A DNA stretch of 12,387 nucleotides from Sulfuritalea sp. (GTDB lineage Bacteria; Pseudomonadota; Gammaproteobacteria; Burkholderiales; Rhodocyclaceae). The position numbers and the translations under genes were made by a program. Below are positions 1 to 6,519 of the stretch, piece after piece; position 1 is the stretch's first letter, and each line of letters opens with the position of its first letter. The notes below the pieces were generated by a model. That model made no database searches and was not told the DNA's origin. It was given only the letters and a program-made list of their open reading frames with translations. The stretch lies in assembly GCA_026399445.1 (NCBI GenBank), contig JAPLRA010000204.1:995-13381 (forward strand), written 5' to 3'.

Positions 1-1
1 C

Positions 2-472
2 ATTGGCAACACCATACTCACCGACGAGGCCGCCGGAGTACGCGCCGTCGAAGCGCTGGAGCGGGGCTGGAAGCTGCCTGAGAATGTGATGGCCATCGAC
101 GGCGGCACCTCGGGCATGGAAATGATCGAGGATCTTTCCAACCTGGATTTCCTGATCGTCCTCGATGTCGTCAAGACCGGCGCGGCGCCGGGCACGGTGG
201 TGAAGATCGCCGGTGACGAGATTCCGGTGTTCTTTCGCAAGAAATTGTCGCCGCATCAGATAGCGCTGCCCGACGTGCTGGCCAGCCTCGAACTGCTCGA
301 CACCATGCCCAAGGAAATCGTCGTGCTGGGTGTCGAACTGATTTCGCTCGAACTGGGCATGGAAATGACGCCGACCGTCGCGGAAAAGGTGCCGGTACTG
401 GCCGCCATGGCGGCGGCGGAACTTGTCGCGCGCGGCTACACGCTTGAGCCCCTGACGGCATCGGTTGCCTGA
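2..472 (+). CDS. hoxM: [NiFe]-hydrogenase maturation protease, HyaD/HupD/HoxM family (5' partial)
   Basis: This endopeptidase removes the C-terminal extension of the hydrogenase large subunit after nickel insertion. The reading frame is open from base 2, so the first roughly seven residues, with the start codon, lie outside the window. The visible protein begins IGNTILTDEAAG, the family N-terminal signature, and continues with IDGGTSGMEMIEDL. The three nickel-contacting residues known from E. coli HybD (Glu16, Asp62, His93) have clear counterparts at visible residues E9, D55 (LIVLDVV) and H85 (LSPHQ), with nearly the same spacing. About 156 residues are visible, near full length. The stop is one base before the ATG of the next gene, implying translational coupling. 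Because the regulatory large subunit HoxC in this window needs no such cleavage, the substrate must be another hydrogenase, presumably encoded just upstream. I am confident of the family; the exact hydrogenase partner is inferred. Confidence 0.93.
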   Translation: MGNTILTDEAAGVRAVEALERGWKLPENVMAIDGGTSGMEMIEDLSNLDFLIVLDVVKTGAAPGTVVKIAGDEIPVFFRKKLSPHQIALPDVLASLELLDTMPKEIVVLGVELISLELGMEMTPTVAEKVPVLAAMAAAELVARGYTLEPLTASVA

Positions 473-473
473 T

Positions 474-737
474 ATGTGCCTGGCCGCTCCCTCCCGCGTC
501 ATTGAAGTCCGCGACGGCACGGCGGTTACCGAATGCTTTGGGCAAACGCGTGAAGTCAGCCTGCTGCTGCTGAATGAAGAGGTCAATGTCGGTGACTACC
601 TGCTGATTCAGGCCGGCGGTTTTGCTTTCGAACTGATCGAGTCGGAACGTGCTGAAGAGGCCTTGGCGCTCATGGAAGAACTCATGCAGCAGGGTGGCGA
701 TGCCCACAATTGGGGCGACAGTCCCGAGGCGACATGA
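474..737 (+). CDS. hoxL: HypC/HupF/HoxL-family hydrogenase assembly chaperone, hydrogenase-specific copy
   Basis: A small OB-fold chaperone of 87 residues that carries the iron cofactor to, or holds, the large-subunit precursor. The start is placed at ATG 474 because HypC-family proteins must begin Met-Cys: the second cysteine is the iron-binding and partner-binding residue, and the protein here begins MCLAAPSRVIEV. A TTG at 465 in the same frame would add three residues and bury that cysteine, so it is rejected. The middle segment REVSLLLLNEEVNVGDYLL and the following AGGFAFELI are typical of the HupF/HoxL branch rather than general HypC. It starts one base after the protease stop and its stop overlaps the next start (ATGA at 734-737). 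It serves as an internal yardstick for the second, shortened HypC at 4108. Known role is from HoxL of R. eutropha and HupF of rhizobia; specificity for the uptake enzyme is inferred from position. Confidence 0.92.
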   Translation: MCLAAPSRVIEVRDGTAVTECFGQTREVSLLLLNEEVNVGDYLLIQAGGFAFELIESERAEEALALMEELMQQGGDAHNWGDSPEAT

Positions 738-1225
738 ACTTCCGTATCCACGACGTCAGCCCTGCTGATGCAGTGGAGGAGGCGTTTTTCCGGATTCAGC
801 GCGACCAGATGTCCGATGTGCCGATTCTCAACCCCGCTCTTTCCGTGGAAGCCATTGATTTCCAGCGCTGGCAGGGGCATTGGCTGGGCATCGTGGTCAC
901 GCCCTGGTGCATGAGCATGCTGCTGGTACCCGGCAGCAGCGAAAACTGGGTCTCCACGGGAGAAAACAAGCGCCGCTTCGTCAGATTTCCGGCGGGTGAT
1001 TTCGCGTTTCTCGGCAGCGAAGAGATGGAACTCGGCGAGTACCAGAGCTGCCCCCTGTTTTCGCCGATGGGCAAGTTCTCGACGCAATCAGAGGCAACGA
1101 TGACGGCCCGCGCCTCGATGATCGCCTTGCTCACGGTGCCGCAAGCCCAGACTGACAAAGCCAAGACAGAGAAGTCGGCGAACGCACCCTCACTTTCACG
1201 CCGACGCTTTCTCGCTTTGCGCTAA
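734..1225 (+). CDS. hybE: HybE-family hydrogenase assembly chaperone (HybE/HupJ/HoxT)
   Basis: A 163-residue cytoplasmic chaperone. Family members help mature and quality-control Tat-exported hydrogenases, and E. coli HybE binds the hydrogenase-2 subunits before export. The start at 734 sits in an ATGA overlap with the preceding stop, with GAGG at 726-729 as a plausible ribosome site; upstream codons in frame lie inside the HypC-like gene and are not needed. Visible family landmarks are VPILNPAL, the W-x-G-x-W-x-G stretch with VVTPWCMSMLL near residues 40-65, FPAGDF, and YQSCPLFSPM. The tail from about residue 137 is polar and ends with SRRRFLALR (155-163), which looks like a twin-arginine motif at the wrong end of the protein. 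The neighbours, protease and HypC-like chaperone, match the hybD-hybE or hoxM-L-T arrangement. Family assignment is firm; the role of the tail is unknown to me. Confidence 0.9.
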   Translation: MNFRIHDVSPADAVEEAFFRIQRDQMSDVPILNPALSVEAIDFQRWQGHWLGIVVTPWCMSMLLVPGSSENWVSTGENKRRFVRFPAGDFAFLGSEEMELGEYQSCPLFSPMGKFSTQSEATMTARASMIALLTVPQAQTDKAKTEKSANAPSLSRRRFLALR

Positions 1226-1255
1226 GCTTCGCATTTCCGGGGTTCCGCTGGTCAC

Positions 1256-1261
1256 AAGGGG
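1256..1261 (+). promoter_or_regulatory. Ribosome binding site of the hemerythrin gene
   Basis: AAGGGG lies five bases before ATG 1267. It decides the start: the GTG at 1261 overlaps this site and so cannot be the initiation codon using it. The 41-base gap before the gene (1226-1266) shows no terminator hairpin and no convincing promoter to my eye. Confidence 0.6.
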
Positions 1262-1266
1262 TGAAT

Positions 1267-1662
1267 ATGTCCACTATCTCTGAGTTCAACAGTGCATCAA
1301 ATGCCGAGACTGATCGCGAGCACGAGGTTCAGATCGGCTTGCTGCAGGCTTTGTGCGGTGCCGCCGCGGAAAATCGCGATGCGGCCTCGGTCGCTGAAAT
1401 CCTTGACCAGTTGATTGCCTATAGCGAGGCGCATTTCATGTCCGAGGAATTGCTGATGCGGCTCAAGAGCTATGACGACTACGAAGATCACGTCGATGAC
1501 CACATCCACATGCTGGATGTGCTGCGCGAGATCGCCACTGACCATTCGGGCGGCAACTCGGCGCTGGTGTCCGACAAGGCCGCCGGGGTACTCAAGTTCA
1601 TCACCAATCACATCGACACGCGCGACAGGCGTTTTGCCGACTATGTGCGCAATGGGCTGTAA
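1267..1662 (+). CDS. Bacteriohemerythrin, single-domain O2-binding diiron protein
   Basis: A 131-residue hemerythrin-like protein. These four-helix bundles bind O2 reversibly at a diiron centre. All seven expected ligands are present with canonical spacing: H19, H56 and E60 (HFMSE), H75 and H79 (HVDDH), H115 and D120 (HIDTRD). The spacings 56-60, 75-79 and 115-120 equal those of well-studied bacterial hemerythrins, and the length is the usual one. There is no signal peptide or membrane segment, so it should be cytoplasmic. It lies 41 bases after hybE and 6 bases before hypA, squarely inside the maturation operon, in the slot occupied by hoxV in R. eutropha. A likely job, which is inference, is to bind or buffer O2 near the oxygen-sensitive assembly machinery (HypD Fe-S cluster, HypCD iron complex) or to signal O2. 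A general oxygen-storage role unrelated to hydrogenase is the alternative. Confidence 0.93.
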   Translation: MSTISEFNSASNAETDREHEVQIGLLQALCGAAAENRDAASVAEILDQLIAYSEAHFMSEELLMRLKSYDDYEDHVDDHIHMLDVLREIATDHSGGNSALVSDKAAGVLKFITNHIDTRDRRFADYVRNGL

Positions 1663-1668
1663 GGGTCG

Positions 1669-2046
1669 ATGCACGAAATGTCCTTAGCCGAAGGCGTCTT
1701 GCAATTGATGGAAGATGCAGCGCGCCAGCAGGATTTTGCCAAAGTGACCACGGTCTGGCTGGAAATCGGCCAGTTGTCCGGCGTCGAGGTCGAGGCCATG
1801 AAGTTCTGCTTCGATGCCGTGACGCGCGACAGCATTGCAGATGGCGCGCGCCTGGAAATCATTGCCTTGCCGGGCACCGGCTGGTGCATGGAGTGTTCGC
1901 TGACAGTGCCGATGACTGAGGTTTTCGGCGAATGCCCGCATTGCGGCGGCTATCAGATGCAGGTGACCGGCGGCACTGAAATGCACTGGAAGTGGCATAG
2001 GAGAAGAGAATGTGTACGACATGCGGTTGCGGTGATGGTGAAGTGA
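1669..2046 (+). CDS. hypA: Hydrogenase nickel-insertion protein HypA, with aberrant C-terminus from a probable frameshift
   Basis: HypA delivers nickel to the large subunit together with HypB. The protein begins MHEMSLAEGV: the Met-His-Glu start supplies the nickel site, and C73/C76 and C89/C92 (CMEC and CPHC) form the structural zinc site. Everything fits the family up to TGGTEMH at residue 106. Relatives then end in a short tail like VKELEVE, whereas here the frame runs on for 19 unrelated basic residues and stops at 2046, inside hypB. In another frame the bases 1986-2000 read L-E-V-A-stop, exactly the expected end, and that stop abuts the hypB ribosome site. A loss of about 10 bases after codon 106 explains this. 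As written the gene gives 125 residues instead of about 113. The metal sites are intact, so the product might still work. The original stop was probably 1998-2000. Confidence 0.9.
   Translation: MHEMSLAEGVLQLMEDAARQQDFAKVTTVWLEIGQLSGVEVEAMKFCFDAVTRDSIADGARLEIIALPGTGWCMECSLTVPMTEVFGECPHCGGYQMQVTGGTEMHWKWHRRRECVRHAVAVMVK
1999..2004 (+). promoter_or_regulatory. Ribosome binding site of hypB
   Basis: AGGAGA followed by AGAG precedes ATG 2010 with five bases between. It starts immediately at the TAG (1998-2000) that I take to be the original hypA stop, so the intended layout was hypA stop, ribosome site, hypB start, without overlap. Confidence 0.7.
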
Positions 2047-2948
2047 AAATCGACGGCGTGGATGCCCATCATGAGCACGAGCACGTGCATGCCGACGGCA
2101 CCACGCACAGTCACGATCATGAGCATTCCGGCGAGGGCCGCGAACACCCCCACACTCATTCGCATCAGCACAGTTATGCGCCCGCGCATTCGCATGCACC
2201 GGGCGTCAGCACCAAGCGCATGGTGCAGATCGAGCAGGACATCCTGTCCAAGAACAATGCCTATGCCGCCGAGAACCGGCAACGGCTGGCGGAGCGAGGC
2301 ATTTTTACGCTGAACCTGGTCTCGAGCCCCGGCTCAGGCAAGACTACACTGCTGTGCAAGACCATCGAAATGCTCAAGGGCAAGGAACTCGTGACGGTCA
2401 TCGAAGGCGACCAGCAAACCAGCCAGGATGCCGAGCGTATTCGCGCCACCGGCGCCCCGGCGATCCAGATCAATACGGGCAAAGGCTGTCATCTCGACGC
2501 GCACATGGTCGGTCATGCCATGGGCAAGCTCGAATTGCCGGAGGGTTCTCTGCTGATGATCGAGAACGTCGGCAATCTCGTCTGCCCGGCGGCGTTTGAT
2601 CTTGGCGAAGCGCACAAGGTGGTGATCCTCTCCGTCACCGAGGGCGAGGACAAACCGATCAAGTATCCGGACATGTTCCGTGCCGCAACCCTGATGTTGA
2701 TGAACAAATGTGACCTGCTGCCCTACCTGAGCTTCAAGGTCGACGCCGCCATCGAATTCGCCCGCCGCGTCAATCCCGGCATTGAAGTGATCGAAGTATC
2801 GGCAACCACGGGGCAGGGCATGGATGCCTGGCTGGCGTGGCTCGAGCGCGGTGCTGTTGAGGCGAGGGGGCAGCGGCAGGAAACGGTGGATAGCCTGCGG
2901 CGGCGCGTTGCCGAACTGGAAGGGCGGCTGGCCGCGGGGAGCGCTTGA
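2010..2948 (+). CDS. hypB: Hydrogenase nickel incorporation GTPase HypB, histidine-rich form
   Basis: HypB is the GTPase that drives nickel transfer into the hydrogenase active site, acting with HypA. The 312-residue protein has three visible parts. The N-terminus MCTTCGCG carries the CxxCGC high-affinity nickel motif. Residues 19-65 hold 16 histidines, a nickel-storage stretch as in rhizobial and R. eutropha HypB. The G domain has the P-loop SPGSGKTT (106-113), the shared metal site C160-H161 in GKGCHLDAHMVGH, ENVGNLVCPAAFDLGE, and the guanine-specificity motif NKCD (232-235). The last 30 or so residues, rich in Arg, Glu and Leu with a heptad look (VDSLRRRVAELEGRL), form a likely short coiled coil that goes beyond the core family. 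As written its first 37 bases overlap the frameshifted hypA end. No lesion is visible in this gene. Confidence 0.96.
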   Translation: MCTTCGCGDGEVKIDGVDAHHEHEHVHADGTTHSHDHEHSGEGREHPHTHSHQHSYAPAHSHAPGVSTKRMVQIEQDILSKNNAYAAENRQRLAERGIFTLNLVSSPGSGKTTLLCKTIEMLKGKELVTVIEGDQQTSQDAERIRATGAPAIQINTGKGCHLDAHMVGHAMGKLELPEGSLLMIENVGNLVCPAAFDLGEAHKVVILSVTEGEDKPIKYPDMFRAATLMLMNKCDLLPYLSFKVDAAIEFARRVNPGIEVIEVSATTGQGMDAWLAWLERGAVEARGQRQETVDSLRRRVAELEGRLAAGSA

Positions 2949-2952
2949 AATC

Positions 2953-4104
2953 ATGAGCGCCAAGGCAGATGCCGTCCCGGCTTGTGTCGAGCATCAGCTT
3001 GAACTGGCCCGTTGCGCTCCGCCCCTGCTCGCCATGGGCGCCTGGTTCAAGAACACGGTGTGCCTGGCGCAGGGACAACAGGCCTGGGTCTCGCACACGG
3101 TCGGCGACCTGTTCCAGGCCGAAGCCTGCCTTGCCCATGAGGCGACTGCCCGCGAGCTGCTGCGAGCGCTGGACGCGATGGGCAGGAAGCCGGTCGCCAT
3201 CGCCCACGACCTGCATCCGGACTTGCATTCGACCCGCTTCGCGGTGCAACTCGCGGCGGAACTCGGCATCGAGGCCATCGGCGTGCAGCACCATCATGCC
3301 CATATCGCCGCCATTGCGGCCGAGCATGGTGTGGCCGGACCCATGCTGGGACTGGCGCTCGATGGCGTTGGTCTCGGTACGGATGGCAAGGCGTGGGGCG
3401 GAGAACTGTTGCGTGTCGATAGCGCGCAATTCACACGGATAGGACACCTGCGGCCGCTGGCCTTGCCCGGCGGCGACCGTGCGGCACGCGATCCGTGGCG
3501 CATGGCGGCGGCGGTTTTGTTCGATTTGGGGCGGGGTGAGGAAATTGCCACACGCTTTGCCGACCAGGCCGGCGCCGAGATCGTGGCCGCGATGCTGGTC
3601 AAGGGCTTGAACAGCCCGCGAACGTCAAGCATGGGGCGGGTCTTTGACGCCGCCGCGGGCCTGCTCGGCATCTGTCCGCGCATGGAATTCGAAGCGCAGG
3701 CCGCCATTGCACTGGAGCAGAATGCCACGACTTATATCGAGTCGCATGGCTGGCCGGAGCCGCTTGAAGGTGGCTGGCGCATAAGCGCCGACGGGGAACT
3801 CGATCTGCTGCCGCTGCTGGGTGCCTTGTCGACTGAGCCTGACACCGGCTTCGGTGCTGCGCTGTTTCACGCCACGCTGGTGGCGGCATTGCTTCACTGG
3901 GTGGTGGGAGCGACCGAGGCAGCGGACGTCAAGCGACTGGCCTGCGGCGGCGGCTGCTTCTTCAACAAGCTGCTGCGTTCAGCCCTGGTGGAGAAGCTTC
4001 CTCCCACCGGTCTTGAACTGCTGCTGCCGAAGCGTTTGTTGCCGGGCGATACAGCGATTTCGCTGGGGCAGGCGTGGGTTGCAATGCATCTACTGGAAAG
4101 CTGA
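2953..4104 (+). CDS. hypF: Short HypF, carbamoyltransferase domain only
   Basis: HypF turns carbamoyl phosphate into carbamoyl-adenylate and passes the carbamoyl group to the C-terminal cysteine of HypE, the first step toward the cyanide ligands. Full-length HypF has about 750 residues with acylphosphatase, zinc-finger, YrdC-like and Kae1-like parts. This one has 383 residues and shows only the Kae1-like part: AHDLHPDLHSTRF, the metal-binding VQHHHAHIAAIAAEH (histidines 113-117), DGVGLGTDGKAWGGELL, SSMGRVFDAAAGLLG, and ACGGGCFFNKLL. The start is ATG 2953, four bases after hypB, with GGGGAG upstream; the frame is open further upstream but that lies inside hypB. HypF1 of R. eutropha is similarly short and functional, so this is probably a genuine short form and not a truncation. 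A second, full HypF elsewhere may assist it. Confidence 0.92.
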   Translation: MSAKADAVPACVEHQLELARCAPPLLAMGAWFKNTVCLAQGQQAWVSHTVGDLFQAEACLAHEATARELLRALDAMGRKPVAIAHDLHPDLHSTRFAVQLAAELGIEAIGVQHHHAHIAAIAAEHGVAGPMLGLALDGVGLGTDGKAWGGELLRVDSAQFTRIGHLRPLALPGGDRAARDPWRMAAAVLFDLGRGEEIATRFADQAGAEIVAAMLVKGLNSPRTSSMGRVFDAAAGLLGICPRMEFEAQAAIALEQNATTYIESHGWPEPLEGGWRISADGELDLLPLLGALSTEPDTGFGAALFHATLVAALLHWVVGATEAADVKRLACGGGCFFNKLLRSALVEKLPPTGLELLLPKRLLPGDTAISLGQAWVAMHLLES

Positions 4105-4107
4105 ATC

Positions 4108-4308
4108 ATGTGCCTCGCAATACCGGTAAAGGTCGTCAAAAAGGAGATTTCCCTGGCGCTGCTGGCCGACGTGCAGCTGGGCGACTATGTGATTTTGCAT
4201 GTGGGCTATGCGTTGTCGAAGCTTGATCCCGAGGAAGCCGAAAAAACCCTGGCCCTGTTTGCGGAGCTGAATGAGACGGGCGCATCGGGGGCACCTGCTG
4301 CATCGTGA
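4108..4308 (+). CDS. hypC: HypC hydrogenase maturation chaperone, internally shortened
   Basis: HypC and HypD together form the scaffold on which the Fe(CN)2CO group is built. This copy starts correctly, MCLAIPVKVV, with the essential Cys2, and ends like general HypC, KKEISLAL..GDYVILHVGYALSKLDPEEAEKTLALFAEL. Between Val10 and Lys11 the family has a further 14-17 residues (the strand and turn after the start, of the kind E-V-R-D-G-x-A-V-x-x-x-G in the other copy at 474), and they are missing here. The protein is 66 residues instead of 75-90. The loss keeps the reading frame. It starts 3 bases after hypF and its stop overlaps the GTG of hypD (GTGA at 4305-4308). Losing a strand of so small an OB fold should be damaging, so function is doubtful unless another HypC substitutes. 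Confidence 0.9.
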   Translation: MCLAIPVKVVKKEISLALLADVQLGDYVILHVGYALSKLDPEEAEKTLALFAELNETGASGAPAAS

Positions 4309-5444
4309 AGTACATCGACGAATTTCGCGATGGCGAACTGGCAAAGAATCTGGCACTGAGTATTTGCGCCGAGGTTCAGCCCGGTCGCAACTACAGCTTC
4401 ATGGAGTTCTGCGGTGGGCACACCCACGCCATATCACGCTATGGGCTGAGCGATCTGCTGCCGCCAACGGTACGCATGGTGCATGGGCCCGGCTGCCCGG
4501 TCTGCGTGCTGCCGATCGGCCGCGTCGACATGGCCATCAACCTGGCGCTCGATCACGGCGTGATCCTGTGCACCTACGGCGACACGTTGCGCATTCCGGC
4601 CTCTGGCGGATTGTCGCTGATGAAGGCGAAGGCCGGGGTCGGGGACAAATCCGGCGACATCCGGATGGTCTATTCGACCATCGATGCGCTGCAGATTGCC
4701 CGCGACAATCCGGCGCGTGAAGTAGTGTTCTTCGCCATCGGCTTCGAGACCACCACGCCGCCCACGGCAGTCGCGATCCAGCAGGCCGACGCCGAAGGGC
4801 TGAAGAATTTCAGCGTCATCTGCTGCCACGTGCTGACACCGTCGGCCATCAGCAACATCCTCGAATCACCCGAGGTGCGTCAATGGGGTACGGTACCGCT
4901 GGATGGCTTCATCGGCCCGGCCCATGTGTCCACGGTGATCGGCAGCCGGCCCTACGAGTTCTTTGCCGAGGAATACCGCAAGCCGGTGGTGATCGCCGGC
5001 TTCGAACCGCTGGACGTGATGCAGGCCATCCTGATGCTGGTGCGGCAGGTGAATGAAGGCCGCGCCGAGGTGGAGAACGAGTTCGCCCGCGCCGTGAGCC
5101 GCGATGGCAATGTGAAGGCGCAGGACCGCGTCGCCGAAGTGTTCGAACTGCGCCGCGAATTCGAATGGCGAGGGCTTTCGGTGGTGCCGTATTCGGCGCT
5201 GAAGATCCGGCAACGCTATGCCGCCTTCGACGCCGAGAAGCGCTTCAATATCGAGTACCGCTCGGTGCCCGACAACAAGGCCTGCGAATGCGGCGCGATC
5301 CTGCGCGGCGTGAAGAAGCCGCAGGACTGCAAGCTGTTCGGCACCGTATGCACGCCGGAGAACCCCATCGGCTCCTGCATGGTGAGTTCGGAAGGCGCCT
5401 GCGCGGCGCATTACAGTTATGGCCGTTACAAGGACATGCATTGA
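4305..5444 (+). CDS. hypD: Hydrogenase maturation protein HypD, Fe-S scaffold for Fe(CN)2CO assembly
   Basis: HypD is the [4Fe-4S] protein that, with HypC, holds the iron while cyanide and carbon monoxide are attached. The 379-residue length is normal. Conserved motifs are present: FCGGHTH with C36, GPGCPVC with C64 and C67 (equivalent to Cys41, Cys69, Cys72 of E. coli HypD), FFAIGFETTTPPTA, DGFIGPAHVSTVIG, and IAGFEPLDVMQ. The C-terminal cysteine-rich part ACECGAIL..DCKLFGTVC..GSCMVSSEGACAAH supplies the cluster ligands. The start is GTG 4305, overlapping the hypC stop. It ends directly against the ATG of hypE with no gap. No lesion seen, in contrast to the neighbouring hypC. Confidence 0.97.
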   Translation: MKYIDEFRDGELAKNLALSICAEVQPGRNYSFMEFCGGHTHAISRYGLSDLLPPTVRMVHGPGCPVCVLPIGRVDMAINLALDHGVILCTYGDTLRIPASGGLSLMKAKAGVGDKSGDIRMVYSTIDALQIARDNPAREVVFFAIGFETTTPPTAVAIQQADAEGLKNFSVICCHVLTPSAISNILESPEVRQWGTVPLDGFIGPAHVSTVIGSRPYEFFAEEYRKPVVIAGFEPLDVMQAILMLVRQVNEGRAEVENEFARAVSRDGNVKAQDRVAEVFELRREFEWRGLSVVPYSALKIRQRYAAFDAEKRFNIEYRSVPDNKACECGAILRGVKKPQDCKLFGTVCTPENPIGSCMVSSEGACAAHYSYGRYKDMH

Positions 5445-6509
5445 ATGAGTGAAGTGAAAAGAGGCTATGTGCGCCCGCTCGATGTGAAGCATGGGCGCGT
5501 CGATATGACGCACGGTTCGGGCGGCCGCTCGATGGTGCAGCTGATCTCCGAACTGTTCGCCAAACATCTGGGCAACGAATACCTGGGGCAGGGTAATGAC
5601 GGCGCCGTATTGCCAGCGCCGACTTTTCAGGGGCGACCGGGGCGCATCGTGATGTCCACCGACTGCCACGTCGTTTCGCCGCTGTTCTTCCCCGGTGGCG
5701 ACATCGGCTGCCTCTCGGTGCATGGCACGGTGAATGATGTTGCCGTAATGGGCGCCACACCTCTGTATCTGGCGGCCGGTTTCATTCTCGAAGAAGGCTT
5801 CCCTCTGGCCGATCTGGCGCGCATCGTCGAATCCATGGCGCATGCCGCGCGTGAGGCCGGGGTTCCGGTGGTGACGGGCGACACCAAGGTCGTCGAACGT
5901 GGCAAGGGTGATGGCGTGTTTATCACCACCACCGGCGTCGGCGTACTGCCCGACGGCATCGAACTCGGCGGCAGCCGGGCGCGACCGGGTGACGCAATAA
6001 TCATATCGGGATCGCTGGGCGACCACGGCGTGGCGATCATGAGCAAGCGCGAGAATCTTTCCTTCGATGCGCCGATCGAGTCCGACACGGCGGCCCTGAA
6101 TGGATTGATTGCCGCCATGCTCGCCACCGGCGCCGATCTGCATTGCCTGCGCGACCCTACACGCGGCGGCCTGGCAGCAACCCTGAACGAAATCGCCGGT
6201 CAATCCGGTGTTGGCATGATGCTCCACGAGAAGGCCATTCCGGTGAAGCAGGTGGTTGCCGCCGCCTGCGAATTCCTCGGCCTCGATCCGCTTTACGTCG
6301 CCAACGAAGGCAAGCTGATCGCGATCTGCGCCAGCGCCGATGCCGAGCGGCTGTTGGCCACGATGCGCGCCCATCCGCTGGGGCGGGAGGCCGCACTGAT
6401 CGGCGAGGTCATTGCCGACGACCACCACTTCGTCCAGCTCACCACATCTTTCGGCGGCCGCCGCATCGTCGATTGGCTGGCGGGTGATCAGTTGCCTAGA
6501 ATCTGTTAG
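5445..6509 (+). CDS. hypE: Carbamoyl dehydratase HypE, cyanide-ligand synthesis
   Basis: HypE takes a carbamoyl group from HypF on its C-terminal cysteine, dehydrates it with ATP to a thiocyanate, and hands cyanide to HypC-HypD. The 354-residue protein ends LPRIC, so the essential terminal Cys354 is present. Other family marks are the N-terminal MTHGSGGRSM, the ATP-site segments GNDGAV and STDCHVVSPLFFPGGDIG, VHGTVNDVAVMGA, GDTKVVERGKGDGVFI, and LRDPTRGGLAATLNE. These belong to the PurM/AIR-synthase fold. The start is ATG 5445 right after the hypD stop, with AAGGA at 5430-5434 as ribosome site. The length is normal, and hypX begins 10 bases after its stop. Confidence 0.97.
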   Translation: MSEVKRGYVRPLDVKHGRVDMTHGSGGRSMVQLISELFAKHLGNEYLGQGNDGAVLPAPTFQGRPGRIVMSTDCHVVSPLFFPGGDIGCLSVHGTVNDVAVMGATPLYLAAGFILEEGFPLADLARIVESMAHAAREAGVPVVTGDTKVVERGKGDGVFITTTGVGVLPDGIELGGSRARPGDAIIISGSLGDHGVAIMSKRENLSFDAPIESDTAALNGLIAAMLATGADLHCLRDPTRGGLAATLNEIAGQSGVGMMLHEKAIPVKQVVAAACEFLGLDPLYVANEGKLIAICASADAERLLATMRAHPLGREAALIGEVIADDHHFVQLTTSFGGRRIVDWLAGDQLPRIC

Positions 6510-6519
6510 CGGTCAGCAC

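Noticed and set aside
4351..4367. A sigma-54-like sequence, TGGCAC followed by TTTGC.
   Set aside because: The GG and GC elements are 12 bases apart, not the required 10, and it lies inside hypD well away from any gene start.
4866..6428. A long open frame on the minus strand covering hypD and hypE, about 520 codons.
   Set aside because: It is a mirror of the strongly biased codon use of two well-recognised genes on the + strand; its translation is a low-complexity His/Arg/Ala-rich sequence matching no family I know.
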